From assembly GCA_028696635.1 (NCBI GenBank), contig JAQVGR010000072.1, positions 1-7,248 of the forward strand: DNA of 7,248 nt. Direction: 5' to 3'. The notes under the pieces are model-generated. The model saw nothing but the letters and a program-made list of their open reading frames with translations. It did not search any database and was not told where the DNA came from. A program made the translations under genes and the position numbers. This stretch comes from Candidatus Krumholzibacteriia bacterium (GTDB lineage: Bacteria; Krumholzibacteriota; Krumholzibacteriia; Krumholzibacteriales; Krumholzibacteriaceae). Shown here one piece after another: positions 6,342-7,248 of the stretch (the first letter of the stretch is position 1; each line of letters begins with the position of its first letter).

Positions 6342-6365
6342 CGCCGGCGGCAGAGTACGCCGGCG
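6342..6365. repeat. Paired palindromic 8-mers (hairpin or operator-like dyad)
   Basis: CGCCGGCG occurs at 6342-6349 and again at 6358-6365, separated by eight bases. Each copy is its own reverse complement, so the two can form an eight-pair hairpin with an eight-base loop, or two sites spaced 16 bases centre to centre. It lies in the 78-base gap between the CheA-like gene and the HTH gene, 29 bases upstream of the HTH start. No U-run follows and I see no clear -35/-10 promoter in the gap. It may be an operator, an RNA processing or attenuation structure, or chance in GC-rich DNA. Confidence 0.4.
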
Positions 6366-6391
6366 CCGCTTCCTCACATATCTGCACGCGT

Positions 6392-7248
6392 CTACGCACG
6401 CGAAACGGTTTCTTCCGCATCCGGCTCTCCCTCGCCGGTCCATGACAGCGCCTCCCCCTCTTCTCCGACGAGCCCCTGGATCACGGCGTACCGCTCCAGG
6501 AGCAGGTCGACGTCGAGGACGGGATATTCGCGCTCTCCCATATGCAGCAGGCAGCGGGAGAGCGAGGCCCACCCGTCGTCGGTCACCTGCTCGACGAGGC
6601 CTTCGACCTTGTGTCCCTGCCCATTCGAGCAAATTCCGAGCCGCTTCTCCGCCACTCCGACTATGACGATATGATCTCCCTCTTCGTCGGAGGCTATCTC
6701 GTCGGCGGCGAGCTCGTCCATCGAGCAGACCGGGATCCTTTTTCCCGCCAGCTGGAGATACCGCAGCCCCCCGTCCGAATTGACCACGCCCTGCGAAAGG
6801 GGAATCACGCTCTCCACGCTCTGCTTCTGCACGGCGAACGTCCTGCCGGCCGCGTCGATCAGGTGATAATCCGTCAGAACTGTCGTGCGCGGGAAGGTGA
6901 AGCGGAAACGTTCTCCGCCCTCCCCGCCCGGCTCGACCCATAACAGGCCCCCGCGCCTGCAGAGCAGCGGCCGCACCCTCAGCAGGCCCTGGTAGTACGC
7001 CATCGCGTCGTCGCGGTCTATCTCCGAATCGCTCAGGTATGATCCTGCGTCGTCATAGAGATGAACGGTCAGCCACGTCCCCGCCGAGGATACGTCGATC
7101 TTTACGCTCACCGGGCCGCGGGAGGTGCGTTCGGCCATGGTGCAGACATCGTAGACGCAGCTCTCGAGTATGACGGCGAGGTCGGTCGCGACGGCGCAAT
7201 CGAGGGAGAATTCGTCGGTGCGCATCTGCAGCTTCGCCTTCCAGTTCC
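6392..7248 (-). CDS. CheA-like protein with degenerate kinase domain and CheW-like domain (5' end outside window)
   Basis: The frame stops at TAG (6394-6392) and stays open to the right edge, so the N-terminus is missing. Numbering from the Met codon at 7225-7223, residues 5-112 resemble a CheA-type HATPase fold and 118-248 a CheW-like regulatory domain, which in CheA docks CheW and receptors. The kinase part looks dead. No N-box Asn is seen in ILESCVYDVCTMAE (19-32). The G1 box DDGxG reads DDAGS (58-62). Only some 15-20 residues separate it from the region of the second glycine box, where CheA has about 50 including the ATP lid, and GRGVGMD is absent. The strand pair before the CheW domain remains (GGLLWVEPGGEGGERFRFTFP region, 92-112). 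The C-terminal tail (252-277) is acidic. Met 7225 need not be the real start, because seven more codons are open upstream. Whether an Hpt or dimer domain precedes is unknown. It probably acts by binding partners. Confidence 0.78.
   Translation of the reverse strand, partial: NWKAKLQMRTDEFSLDCAVATDLAVILESCVYDVCTMAERTSRGPVSVKIDVSSAGTWLTVHLYDDAGSYLSDSEIDRDDAMAYYQGLLRVRPLLCRRGGLLWVEPGGEGGERFRFTFPRTTVLTDYHLIDAAGRTFAVQKQSVESVIPLSQGVVNSDGGLRYLQLAGKRIPVCSMDELAADEIASDEEGDHIVIVGVAEKRLGICSNGQGHKVEGLVEQVTDDGWASLSRCLLHMGEREYPVLDVDLLLERYAVIQGLVGEEGEALSWTGEGEPDAEETVSRA

Noticed and set aside
5051..6445. Long + strand open frame of 464 codons opposite the STAS and HTH genes
   Set aside because: It crosses two real genes and their gap, has no recognisable domain, and is explained by GC-driven lack of stop codons.

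Overview
The window is about 7.2 kb of GC-rich, densely coding bacterial DNA, with G or C at most third codon positions. It has two converging gene blocks. The left block on the + strand is a core-metabolism cluster: the tail of an unidentified protein, dihydropteroate synthase (folP) and a diadenylate cyclase (cdaA). The order [ftsH]-folP-cdaA and the long N-terminal extension on FolP are known from Geobacter-like former Deltaproteobacteria and from several uncultured GC-rich phyla. I cannot fix the phylum from this sequence. There is no phage, transposon, CRISPR array, tRNA or rRNA.

Layout. Positions 1-248 hold the acidic, Ala/Pro/Gly-rich C-terminal tail of an upstream gene, plausibly ftsH by gene order only. 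folP (288-1505) and cdaA (1502-2278) overlap by four bases (GTGA). A non-coding stretch of 329 bases (2279-2607) separates cdaA from the converging minus-strand block; it holds several GC-rich hairpins but no U-tract terminator. Read in its own direction, the minus-strand block is: a CheA-like protein open at the right edge (7248-6392), a small excisionase-type helix-turn-helix protein (6313-6074), a STAS/linker/GAF/degenerate HD-GYP protein (6049-4163), and a REC/GAF/intact HD-GYP response regulator (4149-2608). Gaps inside this block are 78, 24 and 13 bases, so the last three genes very probably share a transcript and the CheA-like gene may join them.

How the genes may work together. folP makes 7,8-dihydropteroate for folate synthesis and cdaA makes c-di-AMP. 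The usual downstream partners of cdaA (cdaR, glmM) do not follow it here. The minus-strand block is a signalling module. Its last gene looks like a competent c-di-GMP phosphodiesterase controlled by phosphorylation. Its upstream neighbour is a paralogue that has lost most of the metal ligands and carries a STAS domain without the usual phosphorylatable serine. The CheA-like protein has a shortened kinase domain without recognisable N, G1 or G2 ATP-binding boxes, but keeps a CheW-like domain. Three apparently degraded signalling domains beside one intact output enzyme suggest regulation by protein-protein contact, possibly a scaffold or partner-switch around the active phosphodiesterase. This is the most unusual feature of the window, and it is an inference.
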